A stretch of DNA of 64,000 nt from an uncultured Chitinophagaceae bacterium (GCA_937858715.1 CALLZY010000005.1:30257-94256); one strand, 5' to 3'; positions 14,970 through 25,194 are shown, counted from the first letter of the stretch. Notes: generated by a model not told the origin, from the sequence alone. Translations and numbers: made by a program.

Positions 14970-16208
14970 TTACGCCACTTTCAGGATATTCATCTTGCTC
15001 TTGTCAAACTTGCGTTTGGCATATTCGAGGTCGAGAACGAAATCAGTTTCGGCTGAAGAGGGCATTTCAAACATGGCATCGGTGAGGATACTTTCGCAAA
15101 TACTCCTCAATCCCCTTGCACCTAACTTGTACTCCATGGCTTTTTCCACCATAAAATCAAGCACTTCATTTTCGATAGTGAGTTTGATGCCTTCGAGTTC
15201 AAACAGGGTTTTGTATTGTTTTACCAGAGCATTCTTGGGCTCGGTAAGAATGGCCCTGAGTGTGGTGGCATCCAGCGGGTCAAGGTGAGTGATAACGGGT
15301 AAACGGCCCAGCAACTCCGGTATAAGACCAAATGCTTTTAAGTCCTGCGCATTCACATATTGCAGCAGGTTCTTTTTCATTTCGTCCTGCGAATCTTTGT
15401 CCACATTAAAACCGATAGTGTTGGTGTGCACCCTGCGGCCAATGAGTTTTTCAATGCCATCGAAAGCGCCACCACAAACAAAGAGGATGTTATTGGTGTT
15501 AACCTTAATCATTTTTTGCTCAGGATGCTTGCGGCCACCCTGCGGCGGAACGAGTACCTCGCTGCCTTCGAGCAGTTTGAGCAATGCCTGTTGTGTACCT
15601 TCTTTAATATCACGGGTAAGAGAAGGGTTATCGCCTTTTCTTGAAATTTTGTCTATCTCATCAATAAACACAATGCCCCTTTCGGCAGCCGTTACATCAT
15701 AGTTGCATACCTGCAGCAGGCGGGTGATGATGCTTTCCACATCTTCGCCCACATAACCGGCCTCGGTAAACACAGTGGCATCCACCATAGCAAAAGGCAC
15801 ATTCAGCAGACGGGCAATGGTTTTGGCCAGCAGGGTTTTGCCCGTACCGGTTTCTCCCACCATAATGATATTGCTCTTTTCGATCTCCACTTCGTTGGCA
15901 GTATTCTCCGCCGATTTATGCTGTAACCTTTTATAGTGATTATAAACAGCAACAGCCAGCACTTTTTTAGCTTCATCCTGGCCAATCGCATATTCGTCAA
16001 GAAACTTTTTAATTTCTACCGGCTTCTTAATGGTGAGTTTGAATGCAGCAGCGCCTTTATCGTCACGAACGGAGAGTTCCTGGTCGATAATTTCCCGTGC
16101 ATGATCAACACAGTTTTCGCAGATATGGCCTTCCTGGCCGGCAATGAGGATACGAACCTCATCACGGCTGCGACCACAAAATGAACAATGCAGAGGACTT
16201 TTTGCCAT
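14970..16208 (-). CDS. clpX: ClpX, ATP-dependent unfoldase of the ClpXP protease
   Basis: A 412-residue AAA+ ATPase that unfolds substrates and feeds them to ClpP. The N-terminal zinc-binding domain has CSFCGRSRDEV and CENC. Walker A is GETGTGKT and Walker B VFIDEIDKI. The ClpP-docking loop should lie in the middle domain. Length is normal. It is the last gene of a - strand group: tig, clpP, clpP, clpX. The 162-base gap to the clpP upstream could hold its own promoter. Confidence 0.98.
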   Translation of the reverse strand: MAKSPLHCSFCGRSRDEVRILIAGQEGHICENCVDHAREIIDQELSVRDDKGAAAFKLTIKKPVEIKKFLDEYAIGQDEAKKVLAVAVYNHYKRLQHKSAENTANEVEIEKSNIIMVGETGTGKTLLAKTIARLLNVPFAMVDATVFTEAGYVGEDVESIITRLLQVCNYDVTAAERGIVFIDEIDKISRKGDNPSLTRDIKEGTQQALLKLLEGSEVLVPPQGGRKHPEQKMIKVNTNNILFVCGGAFDGIEKLIGRRVHTNTIGFNVDKDSQDEMKKNLLQYVNAQDLKAFGLIPELLGRLPVITHLDPLDATTLRAILTEPKNALVKQYKTLFELEGIKLTIENEVLDFMVEKAMEYKLGARGLRSICESILTDAMFEMPSSAETDFVLDLEYAKRKFDKSKMNILKVA

Positions 16209-16370
16209 GTTATATTTTCAGAATTACGGATTAATAACTGGTTAATAACGAATTCTTAACAACAAAATTATAAAACCACCCTGAGAAGAGTGGCTTTATT
16301 TGAGTGCTTTTTGTGAGATTTTCTCTTGTAAAGCAGGAAAATAAATACTTATTTACTGGAAACCATTGTT

Positions 16371-17000
16371 TTACAGGCTTTCCACAATTTTATCGGCTAT
16401 GCCATATTCTACTGCTTCTTTGGCATCCATCCAGTAGTCACGGTCAAAATCTTTCATAATCTGCTCAACTGACTTATCACAGTTCTTCGCCAGGATGCCT
16501 GCACCAATCTCTTTTACCCGTTTTGTTTGCCGGGCCTGAATCTCCAAATCGGTACTTACACCTTGTATGTAGCCACCCAGCGAAGGCTGGTGAATCATTA
16601 CTTCGCCGTGAGGGAATATGAATCGGCGGCCTTTGGCACCACCACTCAGCAATATGCTGCCCATAGAGGCTGCCAGTCCCATACAAATTGTGCTGACAGG
16701 GCTTTTAATCATCTGCATGGTATCATACATCACCATGCCGCTGGTTACCACACCACCGGGACTATTAATGTAAAATTTGATTTCCTCGCCGGGTTTATCC
16801 GCATCCAGCAGAAGAAGCTTGCTTACCACATCTTTGGCGCTTTTGTCGTCAACAACACCCCACAGGTAGATAGCCCTTTTTTCAAAAAAGTATTTCTCCA
16901 GTTTTTTACTGAACATCATCAGGTCGCTTTTGGGCTGTTCTTCTTTTTCGTCTTCATCTTCGGCTTTCCAGTTGTTGTATATGTAGTTATTTCGGTTCAT
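16371..17000 (-). CDS. clpP: ClpP serine protease subunit, second copy
   Basis: A 209-residue ClpP peptidase with the complete triad Ser112 (GLAASMGS), His137 (MIHQP) and Asp188 (FDRDYW). Compared with the clpP gene at 17248-17943 it has a shorter, acidic N-terminus (EDEDEKEEQPKSD) and a less conserved start. The two are clearly diverged paralogues. Both keep the triad, so both should be active, possibly in mixed rings with ClpX as partner. The gap to clpX is 162 bases. Confidence 0.95.
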   Translation of the reverse strand: MNRNNYIYNNWKAEDEDEKEEQPKSDLMMFSKKLEKYFFEKRAIYLWGVVDDKSAKDVVSKLLLLDADKPGEEIKFYINSPGGVVTSGMVMYDTMQMIKSPVSTICMGLAASMGSILLSGGAKGRRFIFPHGEVMIHQPSLGGYIQGVSTDLEIQARQTKRVKEIGAGILAKNCDKSVEQIMKDFDRDYWMDAKEAVEYGIADKIVESL

Positions 17001-17089
17001 AGTCTGTGTATTTCTTTATTAATTGTTATTGTTCTAAAGGACTATTCGGTTTAATTTAAATTGCGGTATTGATTTTTACAATTCACTTA

Positions 17090-17165
17090 AAGTATCACCC
17101 CTATGGGGTTTTGAACTGATGAATGTTTTATTCTACCAAAATTTCGCCCCGATGGGGCTTTGTTT
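17090..17165. repeat. Paired GC hairpins between the two clpP genes
   Basis: CCCCTATGGGG (about 17099-17109) and GCCCCGATGGGGC (17146-17158) are two short hairpins 40 bases apart. The ATTTCGCCCCGATGGGGCTT form is an intergenic repeat type of Bacteroidota. It could act as a processing or attenuation element between the two genes. Confidence 0.6.
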
Positions 17166-17247
17166 AAAGGCAGAAAACAATTTCCTTTCCTGTTGTTCTT
17201 TGAGATGCCAAACTGGCTTCTCAAGTTTTGAATTACTCTGTGTTTAG

Positions 17248-17943
17248 TTACTGGGCCGCCTTTTGTTTTCGTGGATTTATCAGCAACACCTCATCAACCA
17301 GTCCATATTCTTTTGCTTCAAAAGCGGTCATCCAGTTGTCCCGGTCAAAGTCGGCTTCAATTTTTTCCATTGGCTGACCTGTATGTGTGCTTACCACTTC
17401 GTACAGTTCTTTTTTCAGTTTGCGGATTTCGTTCACTGTAATTTCTATATCACTTGCCTGCCCGCCAATAGCGCCGCTGGGCTGGTGCATCATAATGCGG
17501 GAATGTTTCAGCGCAGCTCTCTTGCCCTTTGTACCAGCACCTAACAGCACACAGGCCATTGATGCTGCCACGCCAATACAGATAGTGGCAATATCCGGGC
17601 TTACATACTGCATGGTATCATACACACCCAGGCCGGAATACACACTGCCGCCCGGACTGTTGATATACATATTAATATCCCTCGAACGGTCGGTAGAGTC
17701 GAGGAAGAGCAACTGTGCCGTTACAATGTTGGCTATCTCATCATTAATAGGGTAGCCCAGGAAAATAATCCGGTCCATCATCAGGCGGCTGTACACATCC
17801 ATCACCGCTACGTTCAGCGAACGTTCTTCGATGATGTTGGGTGTCATGGCAGTAACCAGGTGCGATGCATAGCCATGTAATGTATTGCTGGAAATGCCGT
17901 GGTGTTTTACGGCATATTTTTCAAATTCTGAATTGAATGACAT
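17248..17943 (-). CDS. clpP: ClpP serine protease subunit, first copy
   Basis: A 231-residue ClpP with Ser128 (GVAASMAC), His153 (MMHQP) and Asp202 (FDRDNW). About 30 extra residues precede the usual mature start; a processing site is likely, as in other ClpP proteins. The C-terminus ends in a basic stretch (NPRKQKAAQ). It lies between tig and the second clpP on the - strand. Presence of the full triad in both copies argues against one being a pure scaffold. Confidence 0.96.
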   Translation of the reverse strand: MSFNSEFEKYAVKHHGISSNTLHGYASHLVTAMTPNIIEERSLNVAVMDVYSRLMMDRIIFLGYPINDEIANIVTAQLLFLDSTDRSRDINMYINSPGGSVYSGLGVYDTMQYVSPDIATICIGVAASMACVLLGAGTKGKRAALKHSRIMMHQPSGAIGGQASDIEITVNEIRKLKKELYEVVSTHTGQPMEKIEADFDRDNWMTAFEAKEYGLVDEVLLINPRKQKAAQ

Positions 17944-18168
17944 GTTGTTTAGTTAACAGGTTAACAAGTTAATTTGTTGACAGGTAAAAAGAGGTTACGG
18001 ATATCTGAATCCTTATCAACTTTCTAACTTTTCAACTTTCTTCCTTGACATCAAATATCCGTCCAAAAGGCAAAACGGCAAAATAAGTTGACAAGTTGAC
18101 TGGTTCAAAGAAAAAAGGTTGACAGGGGCTTCCTTATCAACCTTTCAGCAAATAACGTATCAACTATA
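17944..18168. repeat. Intergenic GTTGACAAGTTGAC-type repeats
   Basis: The 225 bases between clpP and tig contain many degenerate copies of GTTAACAGGTTAACAAG, CAACTTTTCAAC and GTTGACAAGTTGAC in both orientations, which can fold back on each other. The same family occurs at 19555-19637, 31750-31800 and 55870-55936. Confidence 0.7.
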
Positions 18169-19548
18169 TCAATGGTGATGATGCTGGTGCTCTTCCACCA
18201 TTTTGGTAAAGTCTTCTGCCGAAATTTCTTTGTCCGCAGGTTTTACCTGTGTGGCAGCCCACTCAAACATTTTTTCAGTTTGTATGCGGTTGTATGCGTC
18301 CTCTACAAATTTCCGGTCTTTCATCATTTTCTCTACATAATCAGTTACCCAGGGCTGGTCGTCACTAAGGTTGGCACCGCCCATATAGCTGAAGAGCTGG
18401 TTTTTGGCAAAAGCCCTGATTTCGTCAGGCGATACCTGTATGGCATTCTCCTGAACAATTTTGTCAGAGATAAGTGTCCATTTTAGCTGGCTGATGAATT
18501 TGGGGAATTCAGCTTCCACCTGCTCATCGGTTTTTACCGTTTTATCTTCTCCCTGTGTTTTAATCCAGTTTTTAAGGAAAGCTTCAGGGAAATCAATCTT
18601 GGTATGGTCAACCAGTTCGTGAAATACCTGGTCGTGTATCTGATTATTGGCCTGACCGTTCCAGTAAGCCTGTATTTCGTCTTTTATTTTGTTCCTGAAA
18701 TCGGCTTCTGTTTTTACTTCCTGTCCGGGGTATAACTGGTTGAAGAAATCTTCGTTCAGTTCTTTTTTCTCCAGCAGGCCTACTTTGGTAATAGCGATGG
18801 TGAAATACTTATCAGCAGCAGCGGCATCTTCTTTTAACCCAAGATCGCTGATGATCCACTCTCTTTCTTTTTCATCGAAAGCGGCTTTTAATTGTGCAGT
18901 TTCTGTATCACCGGTTTTCTTTCCCATCCATTTGCTGCGGAAGTTTTCAGCGAAATACTTCACCAATATTGAATTGTCTTTAACCACACCATTTTCCATA
19001 GCAGTGCCGTCAGCATTTGATTCGGTAAAAGTGAGGTTGAGCACATTCTCTTCTGAAGAAATGGTTTCTTCATCTTTCATGTTGCCATAACGGTTTTGCA
19101 GCCGGGTAACTTCGCCGTTAATCATTTCGTCGGTTACTGTAACCACATAACGGGTTGTTTTAGCTTTTGCCAGGTCGGGCAGGCTGAATTCGGGTTTTAC
19201 GCCGATTTCAAAGTGGAATGTATAGTCCAGCGGATTGTTCACATCTAATTGGGTGAAGTCGGTTTCAAGCGGCAGCGGCTGTGCGAAAATGTCAAGTTTT
19301 TCATTTTGCAGGTAGCCGATGAGCTCTCTGTCAACTGATTTCAGTACTTCATCGGTAAACAGCGATGCGCCGTACATTTTCTTAATCAGTCCGGAGGGCA
19401 CCATTCCTTTGCGGAAGCCGGGAATATTTGCTTTTTTACTGTAATCCTTTAATGCTTTTTCAAAAGCGGGGAGGTAATCAGCCTTGTCTAACTTCACTGT
19501 CAGTTTTTCATGCAGCAGGCCGATGTTTTCTTTTGTAACTGTAGCCAT
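18169..19548 (-). CDS. tig: Trigger factor, ribosome-associated chaperone
   Basis: A 459-residue trigger factor starting at MATVTKENIGLLHEKLTVKL; an ATG 20 codons upstream would add residues encoded by the intergenic repeat. The ribosome-binding signature is GFRKGMVP near residue 45. The region where the PPIase domain lies in E. coli is present but keeps little of the FKBP motif, and the C-terminal chaperone arms follow. The protein ends in a natural histidine run (EEHQHHHH). First gene of the tig-clpP-clpP-clpX group, linking nascent-chain folding with degradation. Confidence 0.93.
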   Translation of the reverse strand: MATVTKENIGLLHEKLTVKLDKADYLPAFEKALKDYSKKANIPGFRKGMVPSGLIKKMYGASLFTDEVLKSVDRELIGYLQNEKLDIFAQPLPLETDFTQLDVNNPLDYTFHFEIGVKPEFSLPDLAKAKTTRYVVTVTDEMINGEVTRLQNRYGNMKDEETISSEENVLNLTFTESNADGTAMENGVVKDNSILVKYFAENFRSKWMGKKTGDTETAQLKAAFDEKEREWIISDLGLKEDAAAADKYFTIAITKVGLLEKKELNEDFFNQLYPGQEVKTEADFRNKIKDEIQAYWNGQANNQIHDQVFHELVDHTKIDFPEAFLKNWIKTQGEDKTVKTDEQVEAEFPKFISQLKWTLISDKIVQENAIQVSPDEIRAFAKNQLFSYMGGANLSDDQPWVTDYVEKMMKDRKFVEDAYNRIQTEKMFEWAATQVKPADKEISAEDFTKMVEEHQHHHH

Positions 19549-19641
19549 TGTTGTTAAGTTGAAAAGTTTATATGCTAACAGGTTGAAAAGTTGGGTTTTG
19601 AATATCAACCTGTCAACAATTCAACCTGTTAACTTTTGCTG

Positions 19642-19723
19642 TCCGGATGGAGGGACTCGAACCCCCACACCTTACGGCATCAGATCCTAAGTCTGACGTG
19701 TCTACCAATTTCACCACATCCGG
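19642..19723 (-). tRNA. tRNA-Leu (anticodon UAG)
   Basis: Read on the - strand, the acceptor arm CCGGATG (from 19723) pairs with CATCCGG (19649-19643), followed by discriminator A at 19642. The D-arm has GAAATTGGTAGAC. The anticodon stem TCAGA / TCTGA encloses the loop CTTAGGA, giving anticodon UAG. A class II variable arm (TGCCGTAAGGTG) and the T-arm GGGGGTTCGAGTCCCTC follow. CCA is not encoded. Confidence 0.95.
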
Positions 19724-19955
19724 AAATGAAATGCCAAAAAACAAATTCCAAATTCCAATTCAGACGGGATTTGTTATTCTCCCTTGGGATTTCGTTTGGG
19801 GTTGCAAATGTAGGGCATTTTGGTGTATATGAAGGACTGTTTTGCTCTTGATTTGGGTCAACGACCGCAAAAAGCCGCAAATTTGATCAATGCAGTTAAC
19901 AACATCCCGTACTTTTTCCTCTTGCTATAATTCAGTAAATTCGTCCTTCGTCTGA

Positions 19956-22202
19956 ATGGAAACCACCGCACAAATACCGAAGTATCATCTGAATGAAGAG
20001 GAAGAGAAAAAACTCATCCTCCGTGAGTACCGTTCGTTACTGAAAGTGGTAAAATCAAAACTAAAACCCGGCGACAAAAATCTTATCCGTACCGCCTTTG
20101 AGATGGCTGCCGAAGCCCACAAAACCATGCGGCGCAAAAGCGGCGAGCCATATATTCTGCACCCGATTGCCGTGGCAAAGATTTCTGTTGAAGAGATTGG
20201 TTTGGGTGTACGCTCCACCATTGCAGCTTTGCTGCACGACACAGTTGAAGACACCGACATTACGCTTGACGATGTAAAAAGGGAATTTGGCAGTGAAATA
20301 ACAAAGATTGTTGACGGCCTTACCAAGATTTCGAATGTGATGGATGTAAATGCCTCACAACAGGCCGAGAACTTCAAAAAAATTCTGCTGACACTAACTG
20401 ATGATCCCCGTGTGATACTGATTAAGCTGGCCGACCGCCTGCATAATATGCGTACACTCGACAGCATGAAGCGGGAAAAGCAACTGAAAGTATCGTCGGA
20501 AACGGTTTATATCTACGCACCGCTGGCGCACCGGATGGGTTTATATTCCATCAAAACAGAGCTGGAAGACCTGGCCATGAAATACATGGAGCCGGATGTG
20601 TACAAGGATATTGCCCGCAAGCTGGCCGAGACGAAGAAAGAAAGGACCCGGTTCATCAACGAGTTCATCAAGCCTATTAAAGAGAAAGTGGAAAAGGCCG
20701 GGTTAAATGCCGAAGTATATGGCCGCCCCAAGAGCATTCACTCCATCTGGAACAAGATAAAAAAGAAAGGTGTTGATTTTGAAGAAGTGTACGACCTGTT
20801 CGCCATCCGGATCATACTTGATTCCACACCTGAGAAAGAAAAAGAAGATTGCTGGAAAGTATATTCCATCGTTTCTGACGAATACAATCCTTCTCCCGAA
20901 CGGCTGCGTGACTGGCTGAGCAATCCCAAGAGCAACGGATACGAAGCATTGCACACCACGGTAATGGGCCCGATGGGACGCTGGGTGGAAGTGCAAATCC
21001 GAACCAAACGAATGAATGAAATTGCCGAGAAGGGCCTCGCTGCCCACTGGAAATATAAAGAAGAAAGCGGTGAAGGCGACCGTTTTGACAAATGGTTTCA
21101 GCAGATACGGGAAGTGATCGGCCACCAGGAATCAGACAGTATAGATTTCCTGCAGGAATTCAAGACCAGTTTCTTAGTAGAAGAAATATTTGTTTATACC
21201 CCGAAGGGTGATGTTAAGATGCTGCCTGTTGGTTCAACAGCACTAGACTTTGCCTTTTCCATTCACAGTGCCATTGGTGTGAAAACCATCGGTGCCAAAG
21301 TGAACCATAAACTGGTGCCCATCAGTCATAAGCTGCACAGCGGCGACCAGGTGGAGATTATTACCAGCAACAAACAGAAAGCATCAGAAGACTGGTTGTC
21401 TTTTGTGGTTACCTCCCGTGCCAAAGGCAGGATAAGAGATGCCCTGAAAGAGGAGAAGAAGAAAGTGGCTGACGAAGGAAAGTATGCTGTGCAACGTAAG
21501 CTGGAAGGGTTAGGTGTCTCCATGGTGCAGCACAATATTGAGGAACTGGTGCATTGGTATAAGCTGCCTTCCAATCTTGACCTGTTTTACCAGGTTGCCA
21601 TTAAGAATATTGACCTGAAGGAACTGAAAGATTTCAAGGTTATTGGTGATAAGATAGAAGCGCCAAAACCAGTGAAAATATTGCCCGAAAAACCAGAGTA
21701 CATTCCCGGGCATATACACCATGCAAAAAAAGATGCCGAACTGATAATATTTGGCGAAAGCAGCGACAAAATTGTTTACAATCTTGCCAATTGCTGCAAA
21801 CCTATTCCGGGCGATGATGTGTTTGGCTTTGTTACCACCGGTAAAGGGTTAACAATCCATCGTACCAATTGTCCTAATGCGGCCAAGCTCCTGGCCAACT
21901 ATGGCCACCGTGTAGTAAAGACCAAGTGGGCCAAGAACAAAGAAATTTCTTTCCTTACTGGTGTAAAAATTATCGGGCTTGACGATGTGGGAGTGGTAAA
22001 TAAGATTACCAACCTGATTTCCGGCGACCTGAAACTGAATATCGCCGCTATGACCATTGAGGCGAAGGAAGGGCTATTCCGCGGTAACATTAAGCTCTAT
22101 GTCAATGATAAAGAGGAGCTTGATAATCTTGTACAATGTCTGCTCGACTTACCCGGAATAGAATCTGTTGAGCGGTATGATATGGAGGATGTGCCATTAT
22201 AA
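19956..22202 (+). CDS. relA: Bifunctional (p)ppGpp synthetase/hydrolase, Rel/SpoT type
   Basis: A 748-residue stringent-response enzyme that makes and degrades (p)ppGpp. The N-terminal HD hydrolase domain has His94-Asp95 in LLHDTVEDTDIT, so hydrolysis should be active. The synthetase domain has GYEALHTTVMGP and the RIILDS region, followed by TGS (VYTPKGDVKMLP), a zinc-finger-like segment with CCKPIPGD, and a C-terminal ACT domain. In Bacteroidota one long enzyme usually does both jobs. It is transcribed away from the tRNA-Leu gene, with 232 bases between them. Confidence 0.96.
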   Translation: METTAQIPKYHLNEEEEKKLILREYRSLLKVVKSKLKPGDKNLIRTAFEMAAEAHKTMRRKSGEPYILHPIAVAKISVEEIGLGVRSTIAALLHDTVEDTDITLDDVKREFGSEITKIVDGLTKISNVMDVNASQQAENFKKILLTLTDDPRVILIKLADRLHNMRTLDSMKREKQLKVSSETVYIYAPLAHRMGLYSIKTELEDLAMKYMEPDVYKDIARKLAETKKERTRFINEFIKPIKEKVEKAGLNAEVYGRPKSIHSIWNKIKKKGVDFEEVYDLFAIRIILDSTPEKEKEDCWKVYSIVSDEYNPSPERLRDWLSNPKSNGYEALHTTVMGPMGRWVEVQIRTKRMNEIAEKGLAAHWKYKEESGEGDRFDKWFQQIREVIGHQESDSIDFLQEFKTSFLVEEIFVYTPKGDVKMLPVGSTALDFAFSIHSAIGVKTIGAKVNHKLVPISHKLHSGDQVEIITSNKQKASEDWLSFVVTSRAKGRIRDALKEEKKKVADEGKYAVQRKLEGLGVSMVQHNIEELVHWYKLPSNLDLFYQVAIKNIDLKELKDFKVIGDKIEAPKPVKILPEKPEYIPGHIHHAKKDAELIIFGESSDKIVYNLANCCKPIPGDDVFGFVTTGKGLTIHRTNCPNAAKLLANYGHRVVKTKWAKNKEISFLTGVKIIGLDDVGVVNKITNLISGDLKLNIAAMTIEAKEGLFRGNIKLYVNDKEELDNLVQCLLDLPGIESVERYDMEDVPL

Positions 22203-22351
22203 TATTTGCAAAGTCGATATTTTAAAAAAAGCTTATTGATTCTTTGTAAAAAAATTCAATGATTGGGTGGACAGACCTTCAACGTGTATCATTTTTTCTT
22301 ACCTTTTGCCCTTCTTTTTGTACTATTATTTACAGAAGCTAACTGGCATTT

Positions 22352-25135
22352 ATGACTTTTTTTCACTTACAAAATATGGTTTCGTATTGGCGGTTCGCAA
22401 ATCTTTTCTTCTCCCTATTGCTTATTCCTTATTCTTCTGATAGTCAATCAATTTTTACCGGCATAAATAATACTGTTATTACAATGCCATGTAATCAGCC
22501 CTGCACTGATTTGAGTTTTCAGGTTCCGCATTTAAAATCGGATGAAGATTACCAGGTTATGCAAATTCCATACACCCCGTATCCTTTTACATCGCCTTTG
22601 GGTAATGAACTGACTACATTATATGCAGACGACCTTTTTGGCTCTGTAATAAATCTGCCTTTTCCCGTATGTTTTTTTGGAGCTGTTTATAACCAGGTGG
22701 TTGTTAGTTCAAACGGGTTAGTGTCTTTTGATATTACAAATGCTAATTGCCCAAGCTCCTACACAATAAACCCACAAATACCATATTATTTAGGTACAAT
22801 ATGCAATGCAGGAAGCACATACTATCCCAGTGCTTCAATTATGGGTGCTTATAGTGATTTAGATCCAAGGCCTTCGGCGAGTCCGGCCGACAGGAAAATA
22901 GAATGGAGGCTCGAAGGAACAGCACCGTTCAGAAGACTGGTTGTGAGTTGGTATAGAGTAGGTATATATGGGAACAATACTTGTGGGTTAAACACCCCAA
23001 ATACCTTTCAAATAGTAATCAATGAATCTACTGCTTCGATGGATGTTTTTATTCAAAATAAAACTTGTTCTGATGCTTCAAATGGTGGCAGAGCAATTTT
23101 GGGAGTGCAGGATTGGATCCAAACTAATAAATATGCCGCAGCAACAGGAAAGAATGCAACCGTATGGCAAGCTGTAAACGAGGGATACAGGTTTTTACCC
23201 AGTGGAAGTAATTCAAGATTTGTTAAATCGGAGCTATTTCTCCTGAATGGTACTTCTCCAATAGCAACAGCCGCAGTTTCTTATCCGGCAAGTGGCCTGG
23301 TTAATATTGATTTCACGGGCATTTGCCCTCCTCAATTGCCACAACAATATGTTGTAAAAACATTTTACTCTTCTTGCGTTGACCCTTTACAGCAGATAAT
23401 TATTGATGACACCATTACGATTAATCAACATGATCCTGTAACAGCTACTATTACACCTACAGCTACAATATGCAATGGGGCTACAGATGGTACTGTAACT
23501 GTAACACCACTGTCAGGCACAGCCCCGTATAGTTTTTCTTTAGATGGGGACCCGCCAGTATCTGTGCCAGGGGCGCATACATTTACGAATGTTCCTGCAG
23601 GCGCCCATACTTTAAACTTAAGCGCCGCAAATAGTTGTCCGAGCAGTGCCAGCGTAACAGTGGCCGCTGGTCCCATCCTTACCACCGCCGCCAGTAAAAC
23701 CGATGTGCTCTGCAATGGAACAGCCACCGGAACCATTACTGTGGCTCAACCTGCACTTGGCACTCCGCCATATGAATATTCACTAGATGGAGTAAACTGG
23801 CAAACCAACAATGTGTTTCTCAATGTTGCAGCAAATTCTTATACTGTTTATTTTCGTTCGGCAGATATTTGCCCTGGTACAACAACTGTAACCGTAAATG
23901 AACCATCATTATTGGATGCTACCCATTTATCAGAAAATGGCACCTGCGATGGCGGTGCAGATGGAAAAATTACAGTAACTGCCATAGGCGGTGCACCCGG
24001 TTATCAGTATTCAGTTGATGGGGTTAATTTCCAGGCATCAAATGTGTTTAATGTATTGCCCAATGCCAGTTACATTGTAATAGTAAAAGATGCCAATGGG
24101 TGCCTAAAAACTATACCGGCCAATGTGGGCCTTACTAATAACCTAACGTTTACACCACAAACCGATGCCACCATCTGTGAAAGTAAATCGACACAATTAC
24201 AAATAATAACTAGCGGAACGAAATACGACTGGTCGCCACGGCTTGGATTAAATGATTCAACTATTAATAACCCTGTAGCGAGTCCGATAGTAACAACGCA
24301 ATATGCTGTAAAAATTACTAAAGGGCTGTGTGTGGATTATGATACGGTAGTGGTTAACGTTAATAAAGCTCCAATTCCCAATGCAGGCACAGATGGTTTT
24401 ATTTGTTATGGTCAGTCGTACCAGCTGAATGCCGTTAACGGAGTGCAGTATAAATGGACTCCGTCAACCTACTTGAATAATCCGAATATAGCCAATCCGC
24501 TTTCCACACCTACCAAGGATATCGTTTATACGCTTTCAATTATTTCTGATGTTAATGGCTGTGCTTCTCTCACAACCGATGATATAGCCATTGATGTTAC
24601 GCCACCTATTAAGATAAAAACCTATCCAGCTGACACGGTGGTTTACCAGTCGGATGTTTTGCAGATTTCGGCTGTTCCGTTCGACCCGGATGTTATTTAC
24701 TTTAACTGGAGTCCGTCGCTGGGACTTGATAACCCTGCGATTGCTAATCCCACAGTTACTGCTGGACAAATTGGCGAGGATATTATGTACCAGGTTATCG
24801 GGTCAACTGTGGCCGGCTGTAAAGGTGAGGCATATGTAAGGGTGAGAGTGTATAAAGGGCCGGATATTTATGTGCCTACCGGATTTACACCTAACGGGGA
24901 TGGATTAAACGATAAACTGATACCTTTCCCTGTGGGAATAAAGCAACTGAATTATTTCAGAGTATTTAACCGCTGGGGCCAGCAGATATTCAGCACCTCA
25001 AAACTGCATGATGGCTGGGATGGTACCATTAATGGCACCCGCCAGGCCAGTGGCACTTATGTGTGGATGGCAGAAGCGGTAACAGAGCAGGATAAGGTTA
25101 TTACCAAGAAAGGAGTGCTGACGCTGATACGTTAA
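22352..25135 (+). CDS. Large secreted adhesin-like protein with SprB repeats and type B gliding C-terminal domain
   Basis: A 927-residue surface protein. A hydrophobic N-terminal signal (WRFANLFFSLLLIPY) is followed by a domain of about 270 residues with VVSSNGLVSFD, an arrangement seen in Bacteroidota surface proteins. Three or more SprB-like repeats of about 85 residues follow (each with xxICNGxxDGTxTV and PYxxSLDG), then PKD-like segments with KYDWSPRLGL and QYKWTPSTYL. The C-terminus (PTGFTPNGDGLNDKL ... FNRWGQQIF ... DGWDGTING) is the type B signal for type IX secretion. It should be exported by T9SS and held at the cell surface. An ATG at 22376 is an alternative start. Confidence 0.92.
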   Translation: MTFFHLQNMVSYWRFANLFFSLLLIPYSSDSQSIFTGINNTVITMPCNQPCTDLSFQVPHLKSDEDYQVMQIPYTPYPFTSPLGNELTTLYADDLFGSVINLPFPVCFFGAVYNQVVVSSNGLVSFDITNANCPSSYTINPQIPYYLGTICNAGSTYYPSASIMGAYSDLDPRPSASPADRKIEWRLEGTAPFRRLVVSWYRVGIYGNNTCGLNTPNTFQIVINESTASMDVFIQNKTCSDASNGGRAILGVQDWIQTNKYAAATGKNATVWQAVNEGYRFLPSGSNSRFVKSELFLLNGTSPIATAAVSYPASGLVNIDFTGICPPQLPQQYVVKTFYSSCVDPLQQIIIDDTITINQHDPVTATITPTATICNGATDGTVTVTPLSGTAPYSFSLDGDPPVSVPGAHTFTNVPAGAHTLNLSAANSCPSSASVTVAAGPILTTAASKTDVLCNGTATGTITVAQPALGTPPYEYSLDGVNWQTNNVFLNVAANSYTVYFRSADICPGTTTVTVNEPSLLDATHLSENGTCDGGADGKITVTAIGGAPGYQYSVDGVNFQASNVFNVLPNASYIVIVKDANGCLKTIPANVGLTNNLTFTPQTDATICESKSTQLQIITSGTKYDWSPRLGLNDSTINNPVASPIVTTQYAVKITKGLCVDYDTVVVNVNKAPIPNAGTDGFICYGQSYQLNAVNGVQYKWTPSTYLNNPNIANPLSTPTKDIVYTLSIISDVNGCASLTTDDIAIDVTPPIKIKTYPADTVVYQSDVLQISAVPFDPDVIYFNWSPSLGLDNPAIANPTVTAGQIGEDIMYQVIGSTVAGCKGEAYVRVRVYKGPDIYVPTGFTPNGDGLNDKLIPFPVGIKQLNYFRVFNRWGQQIFSTSKLHDGWDGTINGTRQASGTYVWMAEAVTEQDKVITKKGVLTLIR

Positions 25136-25160
25136 TGAACTTTTTGTTGATAAAAACTGC

Positions 25161-25194
25161 AAAAGGCCACCGTTTTAATTCGGTGGCTTTTTTT
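25161..25194 (+). terminator. Rho-independent terminator after the adhesin gene
   Basis: Stem AAGGCCACCG / CGGTGGCTTTT with the loop TTTTAATT, followed by a run of eight T. It lies 26 bases after the adhesin stop. Confidence 0.85.
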
